Below the pieces are notes generated by a model, which searched no databases, was not told the DNA's origin, and saw only the letters and a list, made by a program, of their open reading frames with translations. The translations under genes were made by a program, and so were the position numbers. A stretch of 64,000 nt of DNA from Pelagibacterales bacterium SAG-MED22 (GTDB taxonomy: Bacteria > Pseudomonadota > Alphaproteobacteria > Pelagibacterales > Pelagibacteraceae). Shown one piece after another: positions 46,070 to 54,852 of this stretch (the first letter of the stretch is position 1; each line of letters opens with the position of its first letter). The DNA lies in NCBI GenBank assembly GCA_014653985.1, contig JACWDT010000001.1, forward strand, positions 408,146 through 472,145, in the 5' to 3' direction.

Positions 46070-47551
46070 TTATCTAATTGAGAATGGATCTAATGAAGGT
46101 TCATCAGATGTATAGAACCAGGTTGTTTTAACTCTTGTATAATCTTTAATAGAATCTATGCCAGCTTCTTTGCCGTACCCACTGTCTTTTATACCTCCAA
46201 ATGGAGCTGAAGGTGAAATTAATCTGTAAGTATTAACAAAAGTAATTCCAGCTCTTATTGCCTTAGATACTCGCATTCCTCTTGATAGATTGCTTGTATA
46301 AACACCTGAGGATAATCCATATTGATTATCATTCATTTTATTAATTACTTCCTCCTCTGTATCAAATTTCATTACTGATAATATGGGCCCAAATAACTCA
46401 TTTTCTGCAGTTGGCAGATTGTGATTATCACATTCTATAATTGTTGGTGGGAAGTAGTATCCTTTGTTTGAAAAGGAGTCTCTTTTACCACCACACTTAA
46501 TTTTTCCACCTTGATCAACCGTATCTTTTATATTTTTTTCAATTGTCTCTAATTGTTTAAAACTACTTAAAGGACCCATCTCTGTATCCAGATCCATTGG
46601 AGCTCCTATTTTTATTTTGGAAGCTCTACTTGAAAGCTTATCTAAAAATTCGTTATAAATTCCTTTTTGTATGTAAAGCCTTGAACCTGCAATACAGCTT
46701 TGTCCACTTGCTCCAAAAATTCCAGCAGTTATTCCATTAATTGCATTTTCTTGCTCCGCATCGTCAAATACAGCGACTGGACTTTTTCCACCAAGCTCTA
46801 AACTTACTTCAGAAAGATTTTCTGCTGAATTTTTAATAATACGTCTTGCAGTTTCTGGTCCTCCAGTAAATGCAATTTTCTCTACTAGATTATGTGTTGT
46901 TAAAGTTTTACCACAAGGATCGCCAAAACCTGTAATGACATTAACCACTCCTTTAGGTATGCCAGTTTTCTCAATAAGTTTTGCAAATTCAAACAAAACA
47001 GCAGGTGCAAGCTCTGAGGATTTTATAACCACAGTATTTCCCATTGCAAGGGCAGGGGCTAATTTAGTTGCTGTTAAGAACATTTGAGAGTTCCATGGAA
47101 TGATTGCAGCAACAACTCCAATAGGTATTCTCGTTGTTATTGCTTGAACATTTGGTTTATCTATTGGAAGAACTGTGCCCTCAACTTTATCAGCTAAACC
47201 CGCATAATAATCATAGTATTCTGCAATATAGTTTGCTTGTTGTTTCGTTTCTCTAAAAAGTTTTCCAGTATCTATGGTTTCAACCTTACCAAGCATCTCA
47301 GCATTTTTTCTTAACTGATCCCCAATTGCTCTTAAAAATTTAGCTCTATTTCTTGGAAGTAATTTTGGCCATTCACCTTCAAATGCTTTTTGTGCAGCTT
47401 TTACAGCTCTATCCACATCTTTTGTACTTGCCTCTGGCACTACTGCCCAAGGCTCATTATTTTCAGGATTTAAAGTTTCAAATGTTTTTTTACTTTCAGA
47501 GTCAACCCACTCCCCATCAATAAACATTTTATATTGTTTAAGTTTGCTCAT
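46070..47551 (-). CDS. NAD(P)-dependent aldehyde dehydrogenase
   Basis: A classical ALDH-superfamily enzyme of 493 residues. Catalytic Cys286 (ASGQSCIAGS) and Glu252 (SLELGGKSP), the oxyanion Asn in PWNSQMF at 152-158, and FTGGPETA of the cofactor site are visible. It is the last gene of a minus-strand operon with a luciferase-like monooxygenase, an AA_synth protein and a hydrolase. It probably oxidises the aldehyde or semialdehyde released earlier in that pathway. Its start overlaps the hydrolase gene end by 14 bp. Confidence 0.9.
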   Translation of the reverse strand: MSKLKQYKMFIDGEWVDSESKKTFETLNPENNEPWAVVPEASTKDVDRAVKAAQKAFEGEWPKLLPRNRAKFLRAIGDQLRKNAEMLGKVETIDTGKLFRETKQQANYIAEYYDYYAGLADKVEGTVLPIDKPNVQAITTRIPIGVVAAIIPWNSQMFLTATKLAPALAMGNTVVIKSSELAPAVLFEFAKLIEKTGIPKGVVNVITGFGDPCGKTLTTHNLVEKIAFTGGPETARRIIKNSAENLSEVSLELGGKSPVAVFDDAEQENAINGITAGIFGASGQSCIAGSRLYIQKGIYNEFLDKLSSRASKIKIGAPMDLDTEMGPLSSFKQLETIEKNIKDTVDQGGKIKCGGKRDSFSNKGYYFPPTIIECDNHNLPTAENELFGPILSVMKFDTEEEVINKMNDNQYGLSSGVYTSNLSRGMRVSKAIRAGITFVNTYRLISPSAPFGGIKDSGYGKEAGIDSIKDYTRVKTTWFYTSDEPSLDPFSIR

Positions 47552-48326
47552 TAATATCTAAAAAATTTTTAATTGATAAATTTACTTCATCTGCACACTC
47601 AATACTACAAAGATGTTTACCGTTTTCTATTATCTTCAATTTGCTGTTGTTGATTATTTGATTTAATTCTTTTGCCATTTCAATTGTTGAGCCCATATCA
47701 AGTTCACCAGTAATAATTAAAGTATTAACTTTTATTTTGTCAAAATCTTCATCATTTTTATGTTTAACAAAAAGCTCATATAATTTTAGAAAATTTGTCA
47801 TGTTATTTGACGAAATAATTGAGCTTATTTTTTCATACATATCTGGGTTTTTTTTTAAATATTTGTCAGTAAACCATCTTTTAAGAGCTTGCTTCGAAAG
47901 CTTTAACTCTTTTTGAGCTTGCTCAAAACGTTGGTTTACAGTTTTTTGTTGTTCATCTGATCTTTTATAAATTGAACCTATTAGTATTAATGATTGTAAT
48001 CTTTGATTAAATCTCGATGCAAAATTCCTAGCAATTAAAGAACCGATCGAAAAGCCAATTAAGTGTAACTTTTGTATCCCAAGTTCATCTGTTAAGTCAA
48101 TTATTTGGTCTGCAAGATCATCAAAAGATATGTTTTTTTTAGTTAAAGAAGACTTACCGTGACCCAAAATATCGTAAGCAAGTACTGTTCGGTTTTTGAA
48201 AAAATCTAATTGTGGTTGCCAAATTTCGTAAGTTAAGCCAACACCATGAATAAACACGATGGGAATATCCTGCTCTTTTTTATTGTAAAAATAATGGGTT
48301 CCAGATGCAGTAGTTGCTATGGTCAT
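47538..48326 (-). CDS. Alpha/beta-hydrolase
   Basis: A 262-residue alpha/beta-hydrolase-fold protein. The oxyanion segment is FIHGVGL, the nucleophile elbow GFSIGS places Ser93, the acid is likely the Asp of GELDMGS and the base the His of NGKHLCSIE. It resembles carboxylesterase, lactonase or enol-lactone hydrolase-type enzymes; the substrate is unknown. In the operon order it follows a flavin monooxygenase and AA_synth protein, so hydrolysis of an oxygenated ester, lactone or amide is a reasonable inference. Confidence 0.85.
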   Translation of the reverse strand: MTIATTASGTHYFYNKKEQDIPIVFIHGVGLTYEIWQPQLDFFKNRTVLAYDILGHGKSSLTKKNISFDDLADQIIDLTDELGIQKLHLIGFSIGSLIARNFASRFNQRLQSLILIGSIYKRSDEQQKTVNQRFEQAQKELKLSKQALKRWFTDKYLKKNPDMYEKISSIISSNNMTNFLKLYELFVKHKNDEDFDKIKVNTLIITGELDMGSTIEMAKELNQIINNSKLKIIENGKHLCSIECADEVNLSIKNFLDINEQT

Positions 48327-48332
48327 TAAGTT

Positions 48333-48920
48333 TTACTTAGGGTCAATACCCATCTCTTTCATATCCTGATATCTATCACCTGTCCTTGCATGGGCTCTTC
48401 CACTTGAAGCACCTCCTATTGCGATCACAACTTCATCATCAAATGGTGCATCGTGGATAGTAAATTCATGAGTTAAATAATATGGCCTCAAACCCGAGTC
48501 TGTTTTGTGCATCATGGGAATTGATATTTTTGAACCAGCTGGTCCCCTAGTATTTGTAAAACTTAAATAAGATGTGCCGCCAACAGCATCTCTAAATTTA
48601 TTCCCAAATCTTAAAGTATGTATAAACGCTGAGGCATGTTCTATTTCTCCATTTAATCCAACAACTCCAGCTTTTCCATATGCTAGTATTTTATCAGGTG
48701 AACCCATCTCTTTAATTAATTCAGGCACAAGTAAATCTCCAAGTTTAGGAGCTAAATCCAAAATAGTTGGTCTAAGATCTTCAACAAAGCCTTGCCCGTG
48801 CCAAGGATTTTGAAAGACTGCAGCTACTGAAACTAATAAAACTGGTTCCTTAGCTTTCTTTCCACCTTCAATAAAAGTTTTGTCTACAAATTTTGTAAAT
48901 TTTCTGATTTCTAATTTCAT
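48333..48920 (-). CDS. AA_synth-family (DUF1185) protein
   Basis: A 195-residue protein matching the 'amino acid synthesis' family PF06684, whose biochemical role is not established as far as I know. Typical segments are NPWHGQGFVEDLRP, GKAGVVGLNGEIEHASA and the C-terminal IGGASSGRAHARTGDR. The Gly/His/Arg-rich ends suggest an active site. It overlaps the monooxygenase gene by one base at its start and lies 6 bp before the hydrolase, so it is probably a pathway enzyme with these. Confidence 0.83.
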   Translation of the reverse strand: MKLEIRKFTKFVDKTFIEGGKKAKEPVLLVSVAAVFQNPWHGQGFVEDLRPTILDLAPKLGDLLVPELIKEMGSPDKILAYGKAGVVGLNGEIEHASAFIHTLRFGNKFRDAVGGTSYLSFTNTRGPAGSKISIPMMHKTDSGLRPYYLTHEFTIHDAPFDDEVVIAIGGASSGRAHARTGDRYQDMKEMGIDPK

Positions 48921-50086
48921 TAACTTGCTTTTTCTATGTTGGAGCTATCTAAATTTATTTTTGGAATTACTTCATCATTAAATAATTTAATACTTCTCAT
49001 ACAAGCCCCATGGTCTATTCCTGGAAAATTTGACCACACCTGAAGGTTTTGTAAATTCAACTCTGATTTTAATTCATTGATCTTGTTAACAACATATTCT
49101 GGAGTACCAAATAATAAATTTCTTTTATGTAAAAATTCATAATTTAACAATTCTAATTTATGTTTTGTTTCAGGTAATTCTTCACCTGGATCCATATGAT
49201 TTCCTAAACCACGCCAATGACAAACCCATCTCATATAATTTATAATATGTTCACCAGCTAACTTTTCAGCTTCTTCCATAGTTTCAGCAACAAACATATC
49301 ACGTACTAAAGATATACCTTCACCTAAGGGAACTTCTCTATTCTCTGCTTTTGACTTTGCATCTTTGAAAATCTCAAATCTTTTCTTAAGAGCTTTAACC
49401 GTAGGTATCCACATAATAGTATTCAAACCGTTTTGTGCAGCCCATTCAATTGATCTCGCACCATCTACTACTTGCCAAATTGGTGGATGTGGACTTTGTT
49501 TAGGCTTAGGGACAACACTAATTTTTTTTATTTCATTTGTCTCAATGTCTACAAACTCTTCATTAGGTGGACTCATGTCGTGTTGCCACACAAAATTTGG
49601 AGATGGATAAGTATAGAATTCACCCTTATGACTAAAAAATTCCTCAGTCCATGCTTTTTTCATTATTGTAAGAGACTCTTCAAACAGTCTAAAATTTTTT
49701 GCTTGGTCCTTTAGATCGGCTTCTTTATTTAAATTCATTGCCTCTCTTCCATAAATTCCTCTGCCTATACCAACTAGAGCTCTTCCGTTTGATAATTGAT
49801 CTAATAAAGCAATGTCTTCAGCCAGTCTTAAAGGATTATGAAATGTAATGACATTGCATGCTTGTCCGATCTTTATTTGCTTAGTTCTTGCAGCAGCATC
49901 AACTCCCATCATTAATGGATTAGTACAAGACTCCATTCCCTCATGATTAAAATGATGCTCGGTATACCAAATAGAGTCCCAATTATTTTTATCACAATAA
50001 GTTGTTATCTCTTTTGTTTCATCTAGCAGTTGATTGTAAGGTTTATGATCCCAATTAGTGGTGTTACAAAAATATCCAAACTTCAT
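48920..50086 (-). CDS. Luciferase-like (LLM) flavin-dependent monooxygenase
   Basis: A 388-residue member of the bacterial luciferase/group C flavin monooxygenase family, using reduced flavin and oxygen. The TIM-barrel start MKFGYFCNTTNW, the WYTEHHFNHEG segment at about 41-51, and LDQLSNGRALVGIGRG at about 95-110 are characteristic. Such enzymes oxidise or cleave C-N, C-S or ring substrates. No flavin reductase gene is adjacent, so reduced flavin would come from elsewhere. A ribosome-site-like GGAGG precedes the start. It is first in the four-gene operon. Confidence 0.87.
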   Translation of the reverse strand: MKFGYFCNTTNWDHKPYNQLLDETKEITTYCDKNNWDSIWYTEHHFNHEGMESCTNPLMMGVDAAARTKQIKIGQACNVITFHNPLRLAEDIALLDQLSNGRALVGIGRGIYGREAMNLNKEADLKDQAKNFRLFEESLTIMKKAWTEEFFSHKGEFYTYPSPNFVWQHDMSPPNEEFVDIETNEIKKISVVPKPKQSPHPPIWQVVDGARSIEWAAQNGLNTIMWIPTVKALKKRFEIFKDAKSKAENREVPLGEGISLVRDMFVAETMEEAEKLAGEHIINYMRWVCHWRGLGNHMDPGEELPETKHKLELLNYEFLHKRNLLFGTPEYVVNKINELKSELNLQNLQVWSNFPGIDHGACMRSIKLFNDEVIPKINLDSSNIEKAS

Positions 50087-50270
50087 TCGAACCTCCTTAA
50101 ATAATTAAATCTAAGACGATCGATCCCACTTTCGTAAATTTATGAATTTACCGACGAGTTATGTATCGTTCTATAAGAGAACTCTATTATTAGTAATGTT
50201 TATATTCAATAAGTTTTATATATGGGTCTAATTCAAAAAATCTAATATTTACCTGTTGTTTGAAACTTTA
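50087..50270 (-). promoter_or_regulatory. 184-bp control region upstream of the monooxygenase operon
   Basis: No gene is visible. It holds an inverted repeat GTAAATT-TATG-AATTTAC (about 50135-50152) and an AGAG/CTCT dyad near 50177-50186, which could be operator or hairpin sites for the minus-strand operon. The minus-strand thioesterase gene ends at its right edge. No strong terminator is seen. Confidence 0.4.
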
Positions 50271-50738
50271 TTAAATTATTTTTTTTAATTTAGAGGTAAA
50301 TTGTAGATTTTGTGACGTAAAATTTGATTTATTATCTTTAATAAACTTATCCATAATTTCTAATTTTTCATTTTCAAATTCAGTTACTTTTCTTTTACTT
50401 AAATCAATATAAAGAGAAATCCATTCCATTGAGGCTAAAATTTCTCTTTTACCTTTTTTGATCATTTCCATTTTGACATGAAGTCTTTTAGTGTCATGAT
50501 CAAAATAAGTCATTTGGATATCTACTTCTTCACCTAATCTTACTTCATTTAAATATTTAGTATTTGTTTCAACCACCATAGTTGTTCTATTTAAATTTTT
50601 AGCAGCGCTTTCTCCCATGTTAAATTTTTCAAGTGCAACTTCTAAAGCTTGATCAAATACAAGGACGTAGTATGCCATATTCATATGACTGTTGTAGTCT
50701 ACCCATTCTTGCTTAACTTCAAAACTTTTTAATAACAT
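50271..50738 (-). CDS. 4HBT-type acyl-CoA thioesterase
   Basis: A 155-residue hotdog-fold protein. The N-terminal segment WVDYNSHMNMAYYVLVFDQA, with the Asp/Asn-His-x-N pattern of 4-hydroxybenzoyl-CoA thioesterase relatives, and RLGEEVDIQM fit this class. It resembles thioesterases found with carnitine or betaine breakdown genes, but no such genes are seen here. It cleaves an unidentified acyl-CoA. It lies 6 bp after a DMT transporter gene in the same direction. Confidence 0.8.
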   Translation of the reverse strand: MLLKSFEVKQEWVDYNSHMNMAYYVLVFDQALEVALEKFNMGESAAKNLNRTTMVVETNTKYLNEVRLGEEVDIQMTYFDHDTKRLHVKMEMIKKGKREILASMEWISLYIDLSKRKVTEFENEKLEIMDKFIKDNKSNFTSQNLQFTSKLKKII

Positions 50739-50744
50739 TAAATA

Positions 50745-51623
50745 TTAATAATTTTTATTAAATTTCTTTTTTTCATTTTTTGTAAATACAATTAAAATTA
50801 CTCCAACTATAATTATTGCCCCACCAATAAATAATTCTTGTGTTGGTTTTTCTCCTAATAGAAAAATAGCTGCTAATAAACCAGTTGGCGGAATACCCAT
50901 CGTTACAATTGGAAGTACTTTGTATAAAGGATTATTTTTTAAAACATAATAGAAACAGCCATATGTAATTGGTTGCATAATAAAACCAATATAAATTGCA
51001 ATAATCCAATGTTCAAATTTTGCATTGCTTAAATAATTTATTGTATTGCCGTCTAACACTGCAGAAAAAACTATTAAAATAGGGGCTGAAAATAATGCTA
51101 ACCACGCTACTAAAGCTAAAGGATTAATTTTTTTACTTAATGGTTTAACTAAGACTTGACCGAGCGCCCAAGTCGCCGAACCTAGTATAGTAAGTCCAAT
51201 ACCAATAAACTTGCCTTCTAAATTAGGAGATCCTGTTAGTATATAAACGCCAACAAAAGCAATACTTATCCCAATCAAAGCTCTTATTGTTGGTTTTTCT
51301 TTTAGCATAAAGTAAGCAAATATAACTCCAAACGGAACCTCTGTTTGAACAAGAAGAACTGCAGCAGAGGCATCAATTAAATTTAACCCAGAGTAAGTAA
51401 TACTATATTGCAAAGTGTTTGCGATGAAGGATGCAATAAATATTTTTTTTAAATAACCTCTAGGTATTGGAAACCACCAAATCAAAATAGAGGCAGCAAA
51501 CATGAATCTTAATCCCATCAATAAAATAGGAGGAAAAGATTCAAATGCAGGTTTTGCAATAACGAAACCAAAACCTAAAAATATAGGAACCAATGATGCA
51601 ACAAAGGTGTCTTTTATATTCAT
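50745..51623 (-). CDS. EamA/DMT-family transporter
   Basis: A 292-residue permease with about ten helices and two EamA repeats, ending with a lysine-rich tail. It shares the DMT fold with the gene at 28703 but the sequences differ. Substrate unknown; these are commonly exporters. It precedes the thioesterase gene by 6 bp, and its start faces the EutA-like gene across a 60-bp divergent spacer. Confidence 0.85.
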   Translation of the reverse strand: MNIKDTFVASLVPIFLGFGFVIAKPAFESFPPILLMGLRFMFAASILIWWFPIPRGYLKKIFIASFIANTLQYSITYSGLNLIDASAAVLLVQTEVPFGVIFAYFMLKEKPTIRALIGISIAFVGVYILTGSPNLEGKFIGIGLTILGSATWALGQVLVKPLSKKINPLALVAWLALFSAPILIVFSAVLDGNTINYLSNAKFEHWIIAIYIGFIMQPITYGCFYYVLKNNPLYKVLPIVTMGIPPTGLLAAIFLLGEKPTQELFIGGAIIIVGVILIVFTKNEKKKFNKNY

Positions 51624-51683
51624 GTCGTTATTTTTAATATTAATGATTATTAAAGAACTTCTGATATATTCACCTTTTAAAAT

Positions 51684-52430
51684 ATGAATTCAACAAAAAT
51701 AGATCCTAAATATAGCAGTAAATCAAATCCGAGAGTTGGGCTAATTGCACTTGCGAGTGATTTTATGATTGAAAAGGATTTTATAAATGTAATTAAAGAT
51801 AGAGATATAGATTTTTTTGTAAATCGAATTGAGTGTTATAATCCTTTAACAAAAGAAAATTTAATTAAAATGTCAGAAAAAGTAACAGAAGTTACAAAAG
51901 ATATTTTACCAGATCAAGATTTAGATTGTGTAGTATATGGCTGTACCTCAGGAACTATTGCTGCTGGTCATGCATCAATTGAAAAAAAAGTAAAGGCAGC
52001 AAAACCTAAAGCAGATGTGACCACTCCAAGCACAGCTGTAATTACAGCACTTAAAAAAATGAATATTAATAAAATTTGCTTATTTACTCCTTATAGCAAA
52101 AAACTAAATGATGAAGTTTTAGAGTATTTTAAAAGCGAGGGTTTCGATATTACATCAAATTCTTATTTTGATATCGAGTCTGATCTTGATATTGGTAAAG
52201 TTGATCAAAATTATTTGTATGAAGTATTATCTAATATCAATTTAAATAATGCTGACGCTCTGTTTGTTTCATGTACAGCTCTTCCAGTTTTACCCATCAT
52301 AGATAAATTAGAAAAAAAATTAAATACTACCGTTTTATCAAGCAACCAGGCATTGATTTGGGATACTCTTGTTAAAATAAATAAAAATAATTCAGTAGAA
52401 GGATTTGGTAAATTATTCCAAATAAATTAA
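51684..52430 (+). CDS. EutA-like protein (Asp/Glu racemase / maleate isomerase superfamily)
   Basis: A 248-residue protein of the superfamily containing aspartate racemase, maleate isomerase, arylmalonate decarboxylase and ectoine-utilisation protein EutA. The paired active-site cysteines are Cys87 (VVYGCTSGT) and Cys197 (LFVSCTALP), and NPRVGLIALASDFMIEKDF matches the EutA/maleate isomerase start. EutA's own reaction is uncertain. It shares one base with the DoeA-like gene downstream, the same pairing as in ectoine-utilisation clusters. No EutB, EutC or DoeB is present here. Confidence 0.8.
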   Translation: MNSTKIDPKYSSKSNPRVGLIALASDFMIEKDFINVIKDRDIDFFVNRIECYNPLTKENLIKMSEKVTEVTKDILPDQDLDCVVYGCTSGTIAAGHASIEKKVKAAKPKADVTTPSTAVITALKKMNINKICLFTPYSKKLNDEVLEYFKSEGFDITSNSYFDIESDLDIGKVDQNYLYEVLSNINLNNADALFVSCTALPVLPIIDKLEKKLNTTVLSSNQALIWDTLVKINKNNSVEGFGKLFQIN

Positions 52431-53599
52431 TGCTTTTTACAAAAGAAGAGTACAAACAAAGATTGAATAAAGTTCAATACATGATGCAAGAAAAAGGCAT
52501 AGAACTTTTAATTTCTCATGACACCAATAACTTAAACTATTTAACCGGTTATGATGCCTGGTCATTTTATTATGCTCAGTGTGCGATTGTGCATGTTAAT
52601 GCTGAGGAGCCTCTGTGTTTTGTCAGAGCTCAAGATGCAGGAGGAGCTTACTTAAAAACTTACTTAAAAAATGAAAATATTCTAGTTTATGATGAGTCTT
52701 ATATTCATACGTGGCCAAAACATCCTTATGATTACTTGGTAAATATAATTAAAGACAGAAAGTGGGATAAATTATCAATTGGTTTAGAGATGGATGCTCA
52801 TTATTTTACTGCATTTTGCTATGAAAAAATTAAAAAGGGACTCCCTAATGCTAAACTTAAAGATAGTGATCGCCTAGTTAATTGGGCAAGATTGGTTAAG
52901 TCAGATCCTGAAATAACCTATATGAAAGCTGCTGCCAAAATTTCTGAAAGAGGAATGAAAACTGCCATGGAAGTTATTAATCCAGGTGTAAGACAATGTG
53001 ATGCTGTTGGGGAAATTCAAAAATCATTATTTTATGGTACAGAAGAATTTGGAGGTGAATACGCAAGTATTGCAACATTGGTGCCAACAGGAAAAGGAAC
53101 CTCAGCATCTCATTTGACCGCTACTCAAGACAAATTTGTAGAAGGTGAAGCAACAATTGTTGAATTATCAGGAACTTATAAGAGATATCATGCTCCAATG
53201 GCTCGAACAGTGTTACTGGGCAAACCTGATCAAAAAAAAATTGATACCATGAAGAAAACAATTGAAGCTCTGAATTCAGGTATTAGCGCGATCAAACCAG
53301 GTAATACTGCCGATGATGTAGCTCAAGCATTTTGGAAAATTTTAGATAAATACGGAATAGAAAAAAAATCTAGAACAGGATATTCGATTGGAATTGGTTA
53401 TCCTCCAGATTGGGGAGAACACACTCTAAATATTTACAAAGGTGATATGACCGTGCTTCAGCCTAATGTCTGTTTTCACATGATCGCAGTAATGCAATTT
53501 GGTGATTGGGGGGTTGAAGCTTCTGAAGCGATTAGAGTTACTGAGAATGGCTCTGAATTATTCTGTGATTTTCCAAAAGAACTCCATATTAAGAGCTAA
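52430..53599 (+). CDS. doeA: DoeA/creatinase-like M24-family hydrolase
   Basis: A 389-residue 'pita-bread' protein. It resembles ectoine hydrolase DoeA (EutD), with SRTGYSIGIGYPPDWGEH and a YDAWSFYYAQ segment early on. In M24 peptidases two Asp residues bind metal; here the region reads VELSGTYKRYHAPMARTV and lacks both, as in creatinase and DoeA, which cleave C-N bonds without metal. It therefore is unlikely to be a proline peptidase. The substrate could be ectoine or another cyclic or guanidino compound. The upstream partner is EutA-like. Confidence 0.78.
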   Translation: MLFTKEEYKQRLNKVQYMMQEKGIELLISHDTNNLNYLTGYDAWSFYYAQCAIVHVNAEEPLCFVRAQDAGGAYLKTYLKNENILVYDESYIHTWPKHPYDYLVNIIKDRKWDKLSIGLEMDAHYFTAFCYEKIKKGLPNAKLKDSDRLVNWARLVKSDPEITYMKAAAKISERGMKTAMEVINPGVRQCDAVGEIQKSLFYGTEEFGGEYASIATLVPTGKGTSASHLTATQDKFVEGEATIVELSGTYKRYHAPMARTVLLGKPDQKKIDTMKKTIEALNSGISAIKPGNTADDVAQAFWKILDKYGIEKKSRTGYSIGIGYPPDWGEHTLNIYKGDMTVLQPNVCFHMIAVMQFGDWGVEASEAIRVTENGSELFCDFPKELHIKS

Positions 53600-53644
53600 T
53601 TAGCTATTGAATTCTATTTCCACAAATGTTTTATATTCACCTTT

Positions 53645-54730
53645 ATGTCAAAAAATCCAGAATTCGTTAAATTTGATAAAGTTGACAAAAGCTATGATGG
53701 TAAAGTTCTAGTTGTAAAAGATCTTCAGTTAGATATTGCGGAAGGTGAGTTCATTACTATGCTTGGTCCCTCTGGATCCGGCAAAACAACATGTCTGATG
53801 ATGCTTGCTGGCTTTGAAACTCCAACAAACGGAGAGATCTTGTTAGATGGAAATATAATTTCTAACATTCCACCTCACAAAAGAGGAATAGGAATGGTGT
53901 TTCAAAATTATGCACTTTTTCCTCATATGACTGTTTATGAAAATTTAGCTTTCCCTTTAAGAGTTAGAAAAATGGAAAAAGATGAAATTGACAAGAAAGT
54001 TGACAAAGCTTTATCAATGGTTTCACTAAATGGGTTTGAAACAAGAATGCCAGGACAACTTTCAGGAGGACAACAACAAAGGGTAGCTGTAGCTAGGGCT
54101 TTAGTTTTCGATCCTGCAGTAGTTTTAATGGACGAACCTTTAGGTGCATTGGATAAAAATTTAAGAGAGAGTATGCAGTATGAAATTAAACATATTCATG
54201 AAAGCATTGGAGTAACTGTAGTTTACGTTACTCATGATCAAAGTGAAGCTCTTACAATGTCGAATAGAATTGCAGTGTTTAATGATGGAAAAGTTCAACA
54301 GCTATCAAATCCTTCAGAGCTTTACGAAAAACCAGTAAATTCATTTGTCGCAGAGTTTATTGGTGAAAATAACACCTTTAATGGCGAGGTATCAGATATT
54401 TCAGGAGATGAATGTAAAGTTAAGCTATCTAACGCAGAAATTATAGCTAGTGCTATTTCAGTAAAATCTAAAGGTGAAAAAACAACTGTATCTTTGAGAC
54501 CTGAGAGAGCTTTAATCGAACCAAGTGAAAAAATGGATAATATGTTTAGTGGCAAGATAGAAGAGGTAATTTATCATGGTGATCATACTAGAGTCCGAAT
54601 TAATTTATTAGGAAACCCAGAATTTATTTTAAAGGTCCCAAACAGCACTTCCAATCTAGAACTTAAAGTCAAAGAAGATATTAAAATCGGTTGGAATAGT
54701 TCAGATGCAAGAGCTTTAGACCCAAAATAA
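53645..54730 (+). CDS. potA: PotA-type ABC importer ATPase
   Basis: The ATPase of a polyamine-type importer, 361 residues. Walker A is GPSGSGKTT at about 40-48, the signature LSGGQQQRVAVARAL, Walker B VLMDEPLGALD, and the switch His lies in YVTHDQSEAL. A C-terminal TOBE regulatory domain covers about 280-360. It leads the potA-D-B-C set. SAR11 Pot systems have been linked experimentally to uptake of several polyamines; whether this copy has the same substrates is inference. Confidence 0.9.
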   Translation: MSKNPEFVKFDKVDKSYDGKVLVVKDLQLDIAEGEFITMLGPSGSGKTTCLMMLAGFETPTNGEILLDGNIISNIPPHKRGIGMVFQNYALFPHMTVYENLAFPLRVRKMEKDEIDKKVDKALSMVSLNGFETRMPGQLSGGQQQRVAVARALVFDPAVVLMDEPLGALDKNLRESMQYEIKHIHESIGVTVVYVTHDQSEALTMSNRIAVFNDGKVQQLSNPSELYEKPVNSFVAEFIGENNTFNGEVSDISGDECKVKLSNAEIIASAISVKSKGEKTTVSLRPERALIEPSEKMDNMFSGKIEEVIYHGDHTRVRINLLGNPEFILKVPNSTSNLELKVKEDIKIGWNSSDARALDPK

Positions 54731-54755
54731 ACAATCCATACATTAAAGTATTACA

Positions 54756-54774
54756 CTTATAAGAACATTATAAG
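54756..54774. promoter_or_regulatory. Inverted repeat between potA and potD
   Basis: CTTATAA, five-base loop, TTATAAG (54756-54774) lies just upstream of the predicted potD -35 box. It could be an operator or a weak end hairpin for potA. Another perfect palindrome, TTAAACGTTTAA (54830-54841), lies just before the ribosome site. Confidence 0.35.
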
Positions 54775-54777
54775 CTG

Positions 54778-54806
54778 TTGACTCTTAATAGTCATTTTGG
54801 TGTAAT
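54778..54806 (+). promoter_or_regulatory. Predicted promoter for potD
   Basis: TTGACT (54778-54783), 17 bases, TGTAAT (54801-54806). It gives the binding-protein gene its own strong transcription, separate from potA, with a leader of roughly 40 bases and an AACGGAGGAA ribosome site. Confidence 0.6.
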
Positions 54807-54852
54807 TTGTTTATATAAATTAATTTATATTAAACGTTTAAACGGAGGAATA

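Noticed and set aside
54778..54852. TTG start extending potD by 25 residues
   Set aside because: The TTG is the predicted -35 box; the ATG at 54853 has a good ribosome site and begins a standard signal peptide.
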